In this document: positions 6,804 to 15,459 of the stretch, piece by piece
How the letters are laid out: the number at the start of each line of letters is the position of its first letter
Numbering within the stretch: the stretch's first letter is position 1
The notes under the pieces: model-generated
Databases searched by the model: none
Seen by the model: only the letters and a program-made list of their open reading frames with translations
Told to the model about the DNA's origin: nothing
NCBI GenBank assembly: GCA_035374585.1
Contig: DAOSPF010000060.1
Span: 1 to 20,493, forward strand
Length of the DNA stretch: 20,493 nt
Direction of reading: 5' to 3'
Source of the DNA: JAKPQD01 sp029572965
GTDB lineage: Bacteria > Bacteroidota > Bacteroidia > Bacteroidales > DTGW01
Translations under genes and position numbers: made by a program

Positions 6804-7577
6804 ATGAACACAAAAATTATATCATATAATGTAAACGGGCTTAGGGCTGCCTTGTCCAAAGAATTTGCTTTATGGCTTCAGTCCGAAGCCCCTGACATTA
6901 TTTGCTTACAAGAAACTAAGTTACAACAAGGACAGGTTGATACAACAATTTTTGAACAAATGGGTTATTATCACTATTGGCATTATGCGCAAAAAAAAGG
7001 CTATAGTGGCGTTGCTTTATTTACAAAGAAAAAACCGTTAAATGTTTTTTATGGCATTGGCAAAGAACCTTATGATAGCGAAGGGCGCCTTGTTGCAGCC
7101 GAGTATGATGGTTACAGCGCCATATCGGTGTATTTCCCATCAGGGACTACCGGAGATATTCGTCAGGAAATAAAAATGGCTTTCTTGCAAGATTTTCTGG
7201 CATTTATAGAAAATTACAAAAACCAACAGCCAAATCTGATTATCTCGGGCGACTTTAACATTTGCCACAAGCCCATTGATATCAACCATCCCGAAAGGCA
7301 TGAAGGGTATTCGGGGTTTTTGCCGGAAGAAAGGGCTTGGATGGACTCATTCCAAGCGGCTGGCTATGTTGATTCTTTCAGGGTTTTCAATGGAAAGCCC
7401 AACCATTACAGTTGGTGGAGTTACAGGGCAGGGGCACGCAGCAAAAACCTTGGCTGGAGGATAGATTATCACTGGGTTTCTGAACCACTTAAAGAAAAAC
7501 TTGTATCTGCACAAATATTGTCCTCAGTAATACATTCAGACCATTGCCCGGTTGAGGTGGTTATCGATTTGCCTTGA
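6804..7577 (+). CDS. xth: Exodeoxyribonuclease III (AP endonuclease)
   Basis: A 257-residue enzyme of the exonuclease III family. It cuts DNA at abasic sites and degrades duplex 3' ends in base-excision repair, in the cytoplasm. Landmarks in order: YNVNGLRA (8-15), LQETK with metal ligand Glu37, the catalytic Tyr110 in SVYFPSG, GDFN with Asp150 and Asn152, WRIDYHW with Asp221, and the closing SDHCPV with Asp246-His247. All expected catalytic residues are present and the length is normal. It stands alone: tRNA-Val lies upstream on the other strand, and 88 bases separate it from the next gene. The ATG at 6804 gives the usual N-terminus with the first strand at residue 3. Confidence 0.95.
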   Translation: MNTKIISYNVNGLRAALSKEFALWLQSEAPDIICLQETKLQQGQVDTTIFEQMGYYHYWHYAQKKGYSGVALFTKKKPLNVFYGIGKEPYDSEGRLVAAEYDGYSAISVYFPSGTTGDIRQEIKMAFLQDFLAFIENYKNQQPNLIISGDFNICHKPIDINHPERHEGYSGFLPEERAWMDSFQAAGYVDSFRVFNGKPNHYSWWSYRAGARSKNLGWRIDYHWVSEPLKEKLVSAQILSSVIHSDHCPVEVVIDLP

Positions 7578-7635
7578 AATTAACACTTTGCGAAATAAAA
7601 TATGGCTTAGTAATTTTTTATACTGCATTTCTGCG

Positions 7636-7643
7636 TATATTTG
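7636..7643 (+). promoter_or_regulatory. Candidate -7 box (TATATTTG) for the T9SS cargo gene and folA
   Basis: TATATTTG matches TAnnTTTG exactly, 22 bases upstream of ATG 7666. No TTG is found at -33; a run of T lies there instead. The one-base gap between the next two genes suggests this promoter also serves folA. Confidence 0.4.
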
Positions 7644-7665
7644 AAACGAATAAATTATTTGCCGC

Positions 7666-8562
7666 ATGACAACACGGATAAAAAAAAGCTTAACTATTGC
7701 CCTACTGGCTTTTGCAGCAATAATTGGCAATGCCCAGACAGCATATTTTGAAATGAACCGCATACAAGCCTGCGATTCATTTTACGTCAGGTGTTACAAT
7801 AAGTGTACAGCTTCTGTTGGAAGTTCGGTGGACAATGATTACACTTACACCTGGAATATTGAAGGGAATACAACAATTATTAAAAAAAACACATCGCCTA
7901 TCAGGGTATGGCTTAAAAAGCCTGGATTAAATAAAATAACCCTTACCATGGCCCACAATACCCATAGTGGCGAAAAGGCTTCTTATACAAACTCTTTTCT
8001 GGTAAGGCCCAAACCAAACGCTTGGTTTACTGTAGCAGATACTTTTGCTTTAGGTAACCTTACCTACAGGATACGAACAGGAAAAGTGCCTGCAGATTCT
8101 ATTAAGTATATTTACCGTTACACATTAGATGGCCAATTGCTGGCTTTGCATGATTCTGCAAAAGAAAAACGCGATACAACCTTTATGAGATTTAGTTCAC
8201 CCGGCGAACATACCGTTGCTCTTACTGTAAAAGATTGGTATGGATGTACAGCCCGGCATGATACGGTATTTTATGCTTCAGACAAATTAATAGTGCCAAA
8301 AGTTTTTACCCCCAATGGCGACAATATTAATGATTATCTTTTTGTAGAAACCAATGGACGCGACATTTATCACTTTGAAGTGTTTAACTCAAACGGACTT
8401 AGGGTTTTTCATTCCGAGTCTCCTTCAATTATGTGGGATGGAATCATCGAAGCCAATGGGCAGGAAGCTCCAGCCGGGACATATTATTACATTTTAGAAC
8501 CCAAAAGTGCAGGAGGCAAAGCAAAAACCAAAGGATATTTTGTTTTATTGCGGAAAAAATAA
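7666..8562 (+). CDS. Small secreted protein with type B T9SS (gliding-motility-associated) C-terminal domain
   Basis: A 298-residue protein with signal peptide MTTRIKKSLTIALLAFAAIIGNA (cleavage near residue 23). The central part has PKD/immunoglobulin-like strands (YTWNIEGNTTIIKK; SSPGEHTVALTVKDWYGC, the latter typical of a PKD domain end). From about residue 210 it is a type B T9SS sorting domain: VPKVFTPNGDNINDYL, FEVFNSNGLRVF, WDGIIEANGQEAPAGTYYYI and a final basic KGYFVLLRKK. This marks export across the outer membrane by the type IX system. Most proteins with this tail are far larger, so it may be a small surface or matrix protein. The ligand is unknown. folA begins one base after its stop. 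Confidence 0.85.
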   Translation: MTTRIKKSLTIALLAFAAIIGNAQTAYFEMNRIQACDSFYVRCYNKCTASVGSSVDNDYTYTWNIEGNTTIIKKNTSPIRVWLKKPGLNKITLTMAHNTHSGEKASYTNSFLVRPKPNAWFTVADTFALGNLTYRIRTGKVPADSIKYIYRYTLDGQLLALHDSAKEKRDTTFMRFSSPGEHTVALTVKDWYGCTARHDTVFYASDKLIVPKVFTPNGDNINDYLFVETNGRDIYHFEVFNSNGLRVFHSESPSIMWDGIIEANGQEAPAGTYYYILEPKSAGGKAKTKGYFVLLRKK

Positions 8563-8563
8563 C

Positions 8564-9073
8564 ATGAATAACCAAAAACCTTTGTCAATAATAGTAGCCG
8601 TTGCAAAAAACTACGCAATAGGCTACCAAAATAAGCTTTTGTGGCACATACCCGAAGATTTTCGTTGGTTTAAAAGCATTACACAAGGGCACACTGTTAT
8701 CATGGGCAAAAACACTTATTATTCGTTGCCCAAACGTCCTTTGCCCAACAGGCGCAACATAGTCATTTCTGATATCCGCGGTGAATTTATTGAAGGTGCT
8801 GAAATGGCATATTCTATTGATGAAGCTATTGCTATGGCCGACAAGGATAAAGAAAACTTCATTATTGGCGGGGCTTCTATTTACCGTCAATTTTTTGATA
8901 TAGTTCAAAAGCTTTATATTACCCATGTTGACAAAGAATTTGTTGCCGATACGTTTTTCCCCGTTATTACAGCTGACAAATGGCAGGTCGAAAAAGAAGC
9001 CCAACAACAGGAAGAACACCCTCAAGGGCTTAAATACCATTTTGTCATCTATAAAAAAAGTAACTCATTTTAA
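8564..9073 (+). CDS. folA: Dihydrofolate reductase
   Basis: A 169-residue enzyme that reduces dihydrofolate to tetrahydrofolate with NADPH. Motifs: SIIVAVAKNYAIGYQNKLLWHIPEDF, where Asp32 is the catalytic acid position of the family; the NADPH-binding VIMGKNTYYSLPKRPLPNRRN; and FIIGGASIYRQF. The frame is open upstream of 8564, but ATG 8564 is the correct start because the conserved N-terminus follows directly. It sits one base after the stop of the T9SS cargo gene, implying a shared mRNA and possibly translational coupling. A thymidylate synthase gene, the frequent partner, is not present in the window. Confidence 0.95.
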   Translation: MNNQKPLSIIVAVAKNYAIGYQNKLLWHIPEDFRWFKSITQGHTVIMGKNTYYSLPKRPLPNRRNIVISDIRGEFIEGAEMAYSIDEAIAMADKDKENFIIGGASIYRQFFDIVQKLYITHVDKEFVADTFFPVITADKWQVEKEAQQQEEHPQGLKYHFVIYKKSNSF

Positions 9074-9096
9074 TCAAATTTAACCAAACAACCATC

Positions 9097-9124
9097 TTGT
9101 TTTGTTGTTTTGATTATTACTTTG
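9097..9124 (+). promoter_or_regulatory. Candidate promoter for the hydrolase/GSCFA pair
   Basis: TTG at 9097-9099 and TTACTTTG at 9117-9124 (7 of 8 matches to TAnnTTTG), spaced 17 bases apart and ending ten bases before ATG 9135. The same gap contains an imperfect AATCAAA/TTTGATT inverted repeat (9072-9115), too loose to call a terminator for folA. Confidence 0.35.
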
Positions 9125-9134
9125 CATAAAAAAA

Positions 9135-9986
9135 ATGCCAACTTTTGTGGGATACAACATATTTTCGAAAGACAAAACAAAGCTGCACTTTAAAATATGG
9201 GACGTTGCTCAACCTAAGATATGTATATGCATTGTCCACGGATTGGGCGAACATAGCGGCAGGTACGAAGAGTGGGCAAATATGTTTGGCGAAAAAAATA
9301 TTGCTGTAGCCTCATTTGATTTTCGCGGCCATGGATTATCTGACGGCAAACGAGGCCACGCTTTTTCTTTTCATAAATTATATGATGATATAGATGCATT
9401 TTTAACTGAAGTAAAAAGAAGGTTTCCGCTTGTACCGCTTGTACTGTACGGACATAGCCTTGGAGGGAGCCTGGTACTTAACTATTACATGTCAGGCAAA
9501 AGCTATCACACCTCGGCCATAATTGTTACCTCTCCCTGGTTTAAATTAGTCAACGAACCCTCAAAATTTTTAATAGACTTTACTATGGCGTTAAGCCGTT
9601 TTTTGCCTTTTATCACTGTTTCAAACAGGATAAACCCCTTGTTGTTATCGCGCGACAGGCAAATAGCCGAAGAATACACAAAAGACCCCTTGGTACACAA
9701 CAAAATATCTTTACGGCTATTTCATGAAGCATACCGGATGGGAATAAAAGCCTCAAAACAAGCTTATAAACTCAATATCCCCACCCTGATCATGCACGGA
9801 GAAAACGATGCCATAACATCATCTGCTACATCTGTAGAGTTTGCAAGAAACACCGGCCCTTTTTTATCATTACACGACCTTTGCAAAAAAATGGTTTTTC
9901 AACACATCCTCCATTGGTTGCAGGTAAACAACCTTTACAGGGAAGATAATAGCCCAAAAAATGTTGTCATTCAGAACTATTATTGA
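9135..9986 (+). CDS. Monoacylglycerol-lipase-like alpha/beta hydrolase with abnormal C-terminus
   Basis: A 283-residue alpha/beta hydrolase of the lysophospholipase/monoacylglycerol lipase type. Visible: oxyanion motif VHGLGEHSGRY (34-44), FDFRGHGLSDGKRGH, nucleophile elbow GHSLGG with Ser108, and the acid site MHGENDAIT with Asp225. No signal peptide, so cytoplasmic or membrane-peripheral. The family normally continues with a strand and 'GxYHExHN' carrying the catalytic His. Here the sequence goes from FARNTGPFLSL straight to HDLCKKMVFQHILHWL, about 10-12 residues short, with His247 the only histidine near that site. The tail after Trp261 is also unusual and overlaps the next gene by 26 bases. 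This may be a recent deletion, a degrading gene, or a variant active site. The fold call is firm; activity is doubtful. Confidence 0.85.
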   Translation: MPTFVGYNIFSKDKTKLHFKIWDVAQPKICICIVHGLGEHSGRYEEWANMFGEKNIAVASFDFRGHGLSDGKRGHAFSFHKLYDDIDAFLTEVKRRFPLVPLVLYGHSLGGSLVLNYYMSGKSYHTSAIIVTSPWFKLVNEPSKFLIDFTMALSRFLPFITVSNRINPLLLSRDRQIAEEYTKDPLVHNKISLRLFHEAYRMGIKASKQAYKLNIPTLIMHGENDAITSSATSVEFARNTGPFLSLHDLCKKMVFQHILHWLQVNNLYREDNSPKNVVIQNYY

Positions 9987-10941
9987 AATAAACCCTTCGG
10001 ACAGCAAGATATCACACAACACTCCAATGTGCATGATGGGTTCGTGCTTTGCAACCAACATTGGGGAAAAACTGGAAAGCCTGAAATTTGACATCCTGCT
10101 CAACCCTTTTGGGATATTGTTTAACCCGCTTTCGATAGCCGCCTCTTTAAAAAGAACTGTCGAAAACAATCCATTTACGGAACAAGAACTTGTTTTTCAG
10201 CACGAAATGTGGCATTCGCTTGCTCATCACGGAAAGTTTTCGCACACGGATAAAAGCAAATGCCTTGAGAATATCAATTCTTCGCTGGCAGAAGCCCACG
10301 AAATGATACTAAAAAGCAAGTTCCTCATCATGACCTTTGGCACAGCCTGGATTTATTTCTACAAAAAAACAGGCAATGTAGTAGCCAATTGTCATAAGCT
10401 ACCTTCCTCAGCGTTTGACAGGCGCCTGGTTTCTGTAGAAGAAGTATATACAAATGTTTTTGACTCACTTTCGTTAATAAAAAAAATCAATCCCGGCATC
10501 CAGTTTATCTTTACCGTAAGCCCGGTGAGGCATCTGGCTGATGGGGCCCATGCAAACCAGCTAAGTAAAGCTACTTTACTACTGGCTGTTTCTCAGTTAT
10601 GCAATACTTTTGAAGCGCAATATTTTCCTGCTTATGAAATTATTTTGGACGAATTGCGCGACTACAGGTTCTTTGCCGATGATATGGCTCATCCATCGCC
10701 TTTGGCTGTTGATTATGTTTTTGAGCGTTTTGCTGAAACCTATTTTAATAAAGAAACCCGGCATTTAAACCTCAAAATTGATGAAATATATAAAGCCGTC
10801 AACCATAGGCCGGTAAATGAAAATAGCATAGCTCATGAAAAATTTAAAGAAATCATGCTAAAAAAGATTGAAGACATTGAAAAGGCCAATCCTTATCTTG
10901 ATTTCTCGGAAGAAAAAAAGCATTTTATACTAAACCGCTAA
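9961..10941 (+). CDS. GSCFA-family (SGNH-hydrolase-like) protein
   Basis: A 326-residue GSCFA domain protein (PF08885 type), named for the motif seen here at residues 27-31 (MGSCFATNIGEKL), where Ser28 would be the SGNH-type nucleophile. Other family blocks: NPFGILFNPLSIA, the Gly/Thr site MTFGTAWIYF, FTVSPVRHLADGAHAN, and the C-terminal FFADDMAHPSPLAVDYV with His244 as the expected catalytic His. The family is common in Bacteroidota and is probably an esterase or acyl-transfer enzyme; no substrate is established to my knowledge. The start is supported because the conserved FRT segment begins at residue 4. It overlaps the hydrolase gene by 26 bases and converges with the cellobiose phosphorylase gene. 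Bases 10942-11073 hold nothing recognised. Confidence 0.85.
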   Translation: MLSFRTIIEINPSDSKISHNTPMCMMGSCFATNIGEKLESLKFDILLNPFGILFNPLSIAASLKRTVENNPFTEQELVFQHEMWHSLAHHGKFSHTDKSKCLENINSSLAEAHEMILKSKFLIMTFGTAWIYFYKKTGNVVANCHKLPSSAFDRRLVSVEEVYTNVFDSLSLIKKINPGIQFIFTVSPVRHLADGAHANQLSKATLLLAVSQLCNTFEAQYFPAYEIILDELRDYRFFADDMAHPSPLAVDYVFERFAETYFNKETRHLNLKIDEIYKAVNHRPVNENSIAHEKFKEIMLKKIEDIEKANPYLDFSEEKKHFILNR

Positions 10942-11073
10942 TAAACTCAATGAAATAAAACCGTTTAGCAGGTTTAGGTAAAACCAACAGATTAACAATT
11001 TCAGATTAAGAGTAAACGAATTATTCTGAAGTTCGTGTTGACCACATTCGGGATCAGATAAACAAGAAAAATA

Positions 11074-11105
11074 AAACCGCCCCAAAATTACTTTTGAGAC
11101 GGTTT
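11074..11105 (-). terminator. Intrinsic terminator of the recJ-cellobiose phosphorylase unit
   Basis: On the minus strand AAACCG...AAAA, loop GTAA, TTTT...CGGTTT forms a long hairpin with two internal mismatches, beginning 22 bases after the stop at 11127. The downstream flank on the minus strand is T-rich (TTTTATTTTTC). It may also stop convergent transcription from the GSCFA gene. Confidence 0.75.
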
Positions 11106-11126
11106 CAACTATCCTTTTATTAAAAA

Positions 11127-13565
11127 TTATCCCAACACTACTTCAACATTGTAAGTCTTCCCGGCAGGCTGAAGAGGGATCATATTTCCGCTTATTTCTT
11201 TTCCATCTACAGTGAGCCTCTTTACACCTTTTTGTACTTTATCAGGGTTGCTTACTTTAATTACATATATGGCCCCACGGAATTTGCGTGTTACAGTAAA
11301 GCCTTCCCAGCTCGAAGGGATACAAGGGTCAACAATAAGCCCGTCATAATCAGCTCTTACTCCAAGGATATATTGGGTAATACTGGTAAATGTCCATGCT
11401 GCACAACCTGTCAACCATGAGTTTTTGGCTTCACCCGGACGAAAAGCGTCTTTACCGGCAATCATCTGGGCATATACGTAAGGCTCGGTTTTATGCAGGT
11501 CGCTAATATCTTCGAGGTATGAAGGACATATTTTCTTGTAATATTCCCAGGCACGTTCGCCATTGCCGTTTACCGTTTCGCCAATGATAATCCAAGGGTT
11601 GTTGTGGCAGAAAATACCGGCATTTTCTTTGTATCCGGCAGGATAACTTGATATTTCGCCGTATTCAATATAGTATTTTGTGAAGGCAGGATTGTTGAGC
11701 ACAATTCCATATTTGCAGTCGAGGCGTTCTTTAACCGCATCGAGGGCTTTGGTGCAAAGGCCTTCTTCTTTTCCAATACCTGCCATGGTACACCAACCAT
11801 TTGATTCGATAAATATTTTGCCTTCTTCGTTTTCGTTGCTTCCAACTTTTCTGCCATAGTAATCATAAGCGCGGAGGAACCACTCTCCGTCCCAACCATG
11901 CTTTTTGATAGCAGCAACCATATTGTCCACTTCTTTTTGTGCACGGGCTGCTTCATCATTCTTGCCAATTTTTTTACAAAGCTCAACATATTCACGGCCA
12001 TATACAACAAACAAACCGGCAATCATTACTGATTCAGCTTTTGAACCTTCCGTTTTGTTTTCTGTAGTCTGGAATGACTCGTTAGGGTCGTTCGAGAAGC
12101 AGTTGAGGTTGAGGCAATCGTTCCAGTCGGCACGGCCAATAAGTGGCAAGCCGTGAGGCCCGAGGTTGTTCACCACGTGGTCGAAAGATACAGTAAGGTG
12201 GTCGAACATGGTGCGGGCCACAGACATATCGTTGTCAAAGGGTACCATTTCGTCGAGAATGCTGAAATCGCCAGATTCCTTGATATAGCTGATTGTTCCA
12301 AGGATTAACCACATTGGGTCGTCGTTGAAGCCTCCACCGATGTCGTTGTTACCGCGTTTGGTAAGCGGTTGGTACTGGTGGTAGCAGCCACCATCAGGGA
12401 ATTGGGTAGAAGCAATGTCGATAATACGTTCGCGGGCACGTTCAGGGATTTGGTGCACAAAACCAATCAAATCCTGGTTAGAGTCACGGAAGCCCATTCC
12501 ACGGCCAATACCCGATTCGAAATACGAAGCAGAACGTGAGAAGCAGAAGGTAATCATACACTGGTACTGGTTCCAGATGTTGACCATGCGGTCGAGCTTT
12601 TCATCGCCCGAAACAACATTGTAAACGCTCAGCAGGTTGTCCCAATACTTGCGCAATTCGGCCAAAGCAGCGTCAACTTTTTCAGGAGTATCAAACTTTG
12701 CAATGGTTTCTTTAGCTTTCTTTTTATTAATGATATTTTTAGATTCCCATTTTTCGTCCTCTTTGTTTTCAACATACCCCAACACGAAAACGAAGTCTTT
12801 GCTTTCGCCCGGCTTCAGTTCTACTTCGAGGTAATGAGAAGCTATTGGAGACCATCCATGAGCTTCAGTGTTGCGGGGTTTGCCTTCGGCAACTACCTGA
12901 GGTTCGTCAAAACCATTGTATAAGCCAAAGAACGATTCGCGGTCGGTATCAAAGCCCTGAATTGGGGCATTAACTGAATAATATGCGTAATGGTCGCGAC
13001 GTTCTTTGTATTCAGTTTTGTGGTAAATAACAGAGCCTTCAATTTCAACTTCACCGGTAGAAAAGTTACGTTGGAAGTTTTCCATATCAGCAGCAGCATT
13101 CCACAAGCACCATTCAACAAACGAAAAAACCTTAAGTTTTTTGGTCTCTTTGCTGTTATTGGTCAAAGTAAGCTTTTGTACCTCAGCCCAGGTTTTTAAA
13201 GGAACGAAATATAAAACGTTAGCTGTAACGCCGTTTTTCACGCCTTTGATGTTGGTGTAATTCATCCCGTGGCGGCATTCGTAGTTGTCGAGCTCTGTTT
13301 TGCATGGTTTCCAGCCTGGAGACCATATAGTATCTCCATCTTTGATATAAAAATATTTCCCGCCACTATCCATAGGGACGTTATTGTAGCGATAGCGGGT
13401 TAAACGACGGAACTTGGCATCTTTGTAAAATGTGTATCCGCCGGCGGTATTAGAAATGAGCGAGAAAAAGTCTTCATTGCCGAGATAGTTTATCCACGGC
13501 CATGGAGTGCGCGGGTTGGTAATAACATACTCCCTTGCTTTGTCGTCAAAAAAACCGTACTTCAT
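11127..13565 (-). CDS. cbp: Cellobiose phosphorylase (GH94)
   Basis: An 812-residue cytoplasmic enzyme that splits cellobiose with phosphate into glucose 1-phosphate and glucose, saving ATP during cellulose-derived sugar use. Many blocks match cellobiose phosphorylase as I recall it from Cellulomonas: DDKAREYVITNPRTPWPWIN (8-27), GGYTFYKDAKFRRLTRYRYN, FSFVEWCLWNA, IYHKTEYKERRDHYA, SRSASYFESGIGRGMGFRDS, HQYQPLTKRGNNDIGGGFND, and GRADWNDCLNLNCFS with the catalytic acid among Asp480/Asp483. Near the end come SSYPAGYKENAGIFCHNNPW and AKNSWLTGCAAWTF. The length is normal and there is no signal peptide. It follows recJ after 32 bases and may share its transcript. No transporter or beta-glucosidase is nearby. 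Its G+C (about 45% in one sampled line) exceeds that of the S41 gene (about 33%). Confidence 0.93.
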   Translation of the reverse strand: MKYGFFDDKAREYVITNPRTPWPWINYLGNEDFFSLISNTAGGYTFYKDAKFRRLTRYRYNNVPMDSGGKYFYIKDGDTIWSPGWKPCKTELDNYECRHGMNYTNIKGVKNGVTANVLYFVPLKTWAEVQKLTLTNNSKETKKLKVFSFVEWCLWNAAADMENFQRNFSTGEVEIEGSVIYHKTEYKERRDHYAYYSVNAPIQGFDTDRESFFGLYNGFDEPQVVAEGKPRNTEAHGWSPIASHYLEVELKPGESKDFVFVLGYVENKEDEKWESKNIINKKKAKETIAKFDTPEKVDAALAELRKYWDNLLSVYNVVSGDEKLDRMVNIWNQYQCMITFCFSRSASYFESGIGRGMGFRDSNQDLIGFVHQIPERARERIIDIASTQFPDGGCYHQYQPLTKRGNNDIGGGFNDDPMWLILGTISYIKESGDFSILDEMVPFDNDMSVARTMFDHLTVSFDHVVNNLGPHGLPLIGRADWNDCLNLNCFSNDPNESFQTTENKTEGSKAESVMIAGLFVVYGREYVELCKKIGKNDEAARAQKEVDNMVAAIKKHGWDGEWFLRAYDYYGRKVGSNENEEGKIFIESNGWCTMAGIGKEEGLCTKALDAVKERLDCKYGIVLNNPAFTKYYIEYGEISSYPAGYKENAGIFCHNNPWIIIGETVNGNGERAWEYYKKICPSYLEDISDLHKTEPYVYAQMIAGKDAFRPGEAKNSWLTGCAAWTFTSITQYILGVRADYDGLIVDPCIPSSWEGFTVTRKFRGAIYVIKVSNPDKVQKGVKRLTVDGKEISGNMIPLQPAGKTYNVEVVLG

Positions 13566-13597
13566 AAATTGTGGTGTTTAAAAAAATATTGATTAAT

Positions 13598-15310
13598 TTA
13601 TTTTTTGATGTCTTTAATTTTTAGTTGAATAGAGGTTTGCCCCCGGTATTCGTTTTCTTCAATGCAATAGCAAATGTCAAACGAATAGCCTTTACTGATA
13701 TAAGGGTAATGGTTTGAAAGGTTGAAACCTATTGCGGGGTATGGCTTAAAAGGCTCATCTTCATGGATAATATTGAGCTTCAGGTGTTCTTTGTTGCTTC
13801 CAACAATGCGGCCGGTCCCATCGTCCACTACATTTTCGGTAAAAAACACAGGTGCCATGTTGTTTGGCCCAAATGGTTCAAACTGTTTGATGATTCGGTA
13901 TAGTTTAGGCGTAATATCTTTCAATTTTAGTTCCATATCCACTTCAATACAAGGGATTAGCTGTTCGTTCATCACGCTTTCTGCAACTACTTCTTCAAAT
14001 TTTATGCGAAAAGCTTTGAAGTTTTCTTTTTTCATGGTCAAACCTGCAGCATACATGTGCCCTCCAAAATTTTCGAGCAAGTGGCTACAGCCTTCTATTG
14101 CTTTGTACAGGTCAAACCCTGTTACAGACCTTGCCGAACCTGTAATAAGCCCATTTGACTCTGTAAGGACTATGGTAGGCCTGTAATATGTTTCGATTAA
14201 CCTCGAAGCTACAATGCCAACAACGCCTTTATGCCACGATGGGTTAAAAAGTACCGTTGTCTTGCGGTTATGTTGATCTTTATCGGAAGCAATCATATCC
14301 AATGCCTCTTTGGTAATGTTGCTGTCTATATTTCGGCGTGTATTGTTAAAATCGTTGATCATATCGCCCATATCGAGTGCTAATGCTTCGTTTTCGGCAA
14401 TAAGTAGTTCTACAGACGAAGTCCCTGTTTCAATTCGGCCGGCGGCATTAATACGGGGCCCTATTTTAAAAACAATATCATCAATACAAATTTCTTTATT
14501 TTCAATACCGGCTATTTGTATGATAGCTTTCAAGCCACTACGCGGGGCCGAGTTCAGTTGTTTTAGCCCAAAATAAGCCAAAATGCGGTTTTCGCCTGTG
14601 ATAGGGACAATGTCTGAAGCAATAGATACTACTACCAAATCGAGCATCTCGTATAGGGGCTCAAAACTATAGCTGTTTTTCATGCAAAATGCCTGGAGAA
14701 GCTTGAACCCAACACCGCAGCCAGAAAGCTCTTTAAAAGGGTAACTACAGTCAGGCCTTTTGGGATCTAACACTGCATAAGCTTCAGGGATTGCAGCCCC
14801 GGCAGTATGATGGTCGCAGATAATAAAATCTATACCTAAACTTTTGGCATACGCAATTTTTTCTACAGCTTTAATGCCACAGTCAAGGGCTATTACCAGA
14901 GTAACACCATCAGAAGCAGCCAAATCAATACTTTTAATTGATATTCCATATCCTTCGGTGTATCTGTCGGGAATGTAGTAAGATAGTTTTTTGATATACT
15001 TTTTTAAGAAGGTGTACATCATGGCTACCGAAGTAGTCCCGTCCACATCGTAGTCGCCATACACCATCACTTTCTCTCCATTGTCAATGGCTGCTTGCAA
15101 TCGTTCAACCGCCTTGCCCATATCTTTCATCAGAAACGGATCGTGCAGGTTTTCGAGCTCTGGCCTGAAAAACATCTTTGCTTCCTCGAAAGTATTGATA
15201 CCTCGCTGAACCAAAAGATTTGCTATTGGATATTCTACGCCCAATACTTGCATCAGGTGTTCTACTTCTTCAGTCTTACCGGGTGTATGAATTATCCAGT
15301 TTTTCTCCAT
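13598..15310 (-). CDS. recJ: Single-stranded-DNA-specific exonuclease RecJ
   Basis: A 570-residue DHH-family 5'-to-3' exonuclease acting on single-stranded DNA in recombination and repair. Motifs in order: VYGDYDVDGTTS (83-94; metal Asp86, Asp88 and Asp90), ALDCG with Asp143, ICDHHTAG with Asp166-His167-His168, a Cys-rich ELSGCGVGFKL segment, then the DHHA1 part with SWHKGVVGIVASRL and FGGHMYAAGLTM. The C-terminal OB-like domain is complete (FEPFGPNNMAPVF onward). The length fits the Bacteroidota form. The start at 15310 precedes a canonical N-terminus (WIIHTPG). It is divergent from the S41 gene and runs into the cellobiose phosphorylase gene. Confidence 0.95.
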   Translation of the reverse strand: MEKNWIIHTPGKTEEVEHLMQVLGVEYPIANLLVQRGINTFEEAKMFFRPELENLHDPFLMKDMGKAVERLQAAIDNGEKVMVYGDYDVDGTTSVAMMYTFLKKYIKKLSYYIPDRYTEGYGISIKSIDLAASDGVTLVIALDCGIKAVEKIAYAKSLGIDFIICDHHTAGAAIPEAYAVLDPKRPDCSYPFKELSGCGVGFKLLQAFCMKNSYSFEPLYEMLDLVVVSIASDIVPITGENRILAYFGLKQLNSAPRSGLKAIIQIAGIENKEICIDDIVFKIGPRINAAGRIETGTSSVELLIAENEALALDMGDMINDFNNTRRNIDSNITKEALDMIASDKDQHNRKTTVLFNPSWHKGVVGIVASRLIETYYRPTIVLTESNGLITGSARSVTGFDLYKAIEGCSHLLENFGGHMYAAGLTMKKENFKAFRIKFEEVVAESVMNEQLIPCIEVDMELKLKDITPKLYRIIKQFEPFGPNNMAPVFFTENVVDDGTGRIVGSNKEHLKLNIIHEDEPFKPYPAIGFNLSNHYPYISKGYSFDICYCIEENEYRGQTSIQLKIKDIKK

Positions 15311-15366
15311 TTACAGGCTTTTCAGGTTTTATCTATTTTTCAAATTTGTCCTTTTTATTGAACCTT

Positions 15367-15374
15367 CAAAGATA
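15367..15374 (-). promoter_or_regulatory. Candidate -7 box (TATCTTTG) for recJ
   Basis: The reverse strand reads TATCTTTG, an exact TAnnTTTG match, 56 bases upstream of the recJ ATG. A TTG occurs 15 bases further upstream (15390-15392), closer than usual, so only the -7 element is supported. Confidence 0.4.
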
Positions 15375-15459
15375 TATTTTCTGATACAACAATTAATGCC
15401 ATGGCTTTATTTTTTTATTCAAAATTCAACGCAAATTGTTTATCAGAGTAAGGATTAAC

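Noticed and set aside
8507..8563. Upstream extension of folA
   Set aside because: The extra 19 residues overlap the T9SS cargo gene and precede the conserved DHFR start; ATG 8564 is better.
9072..9115. Possible terminator after folA (AATCAAA/TTTGATT)
   Set aside because: The stem is AT-only with a long loop and competing pairings, and it overlaps the candidate promoter of the next gene.
11570..12022. 150-codon frame overlapping the cellobiose phosphorylase gene
   Set aside because: It is a shifted frame of the same strand within conserved GH94 blocks, and no product is recognisable.
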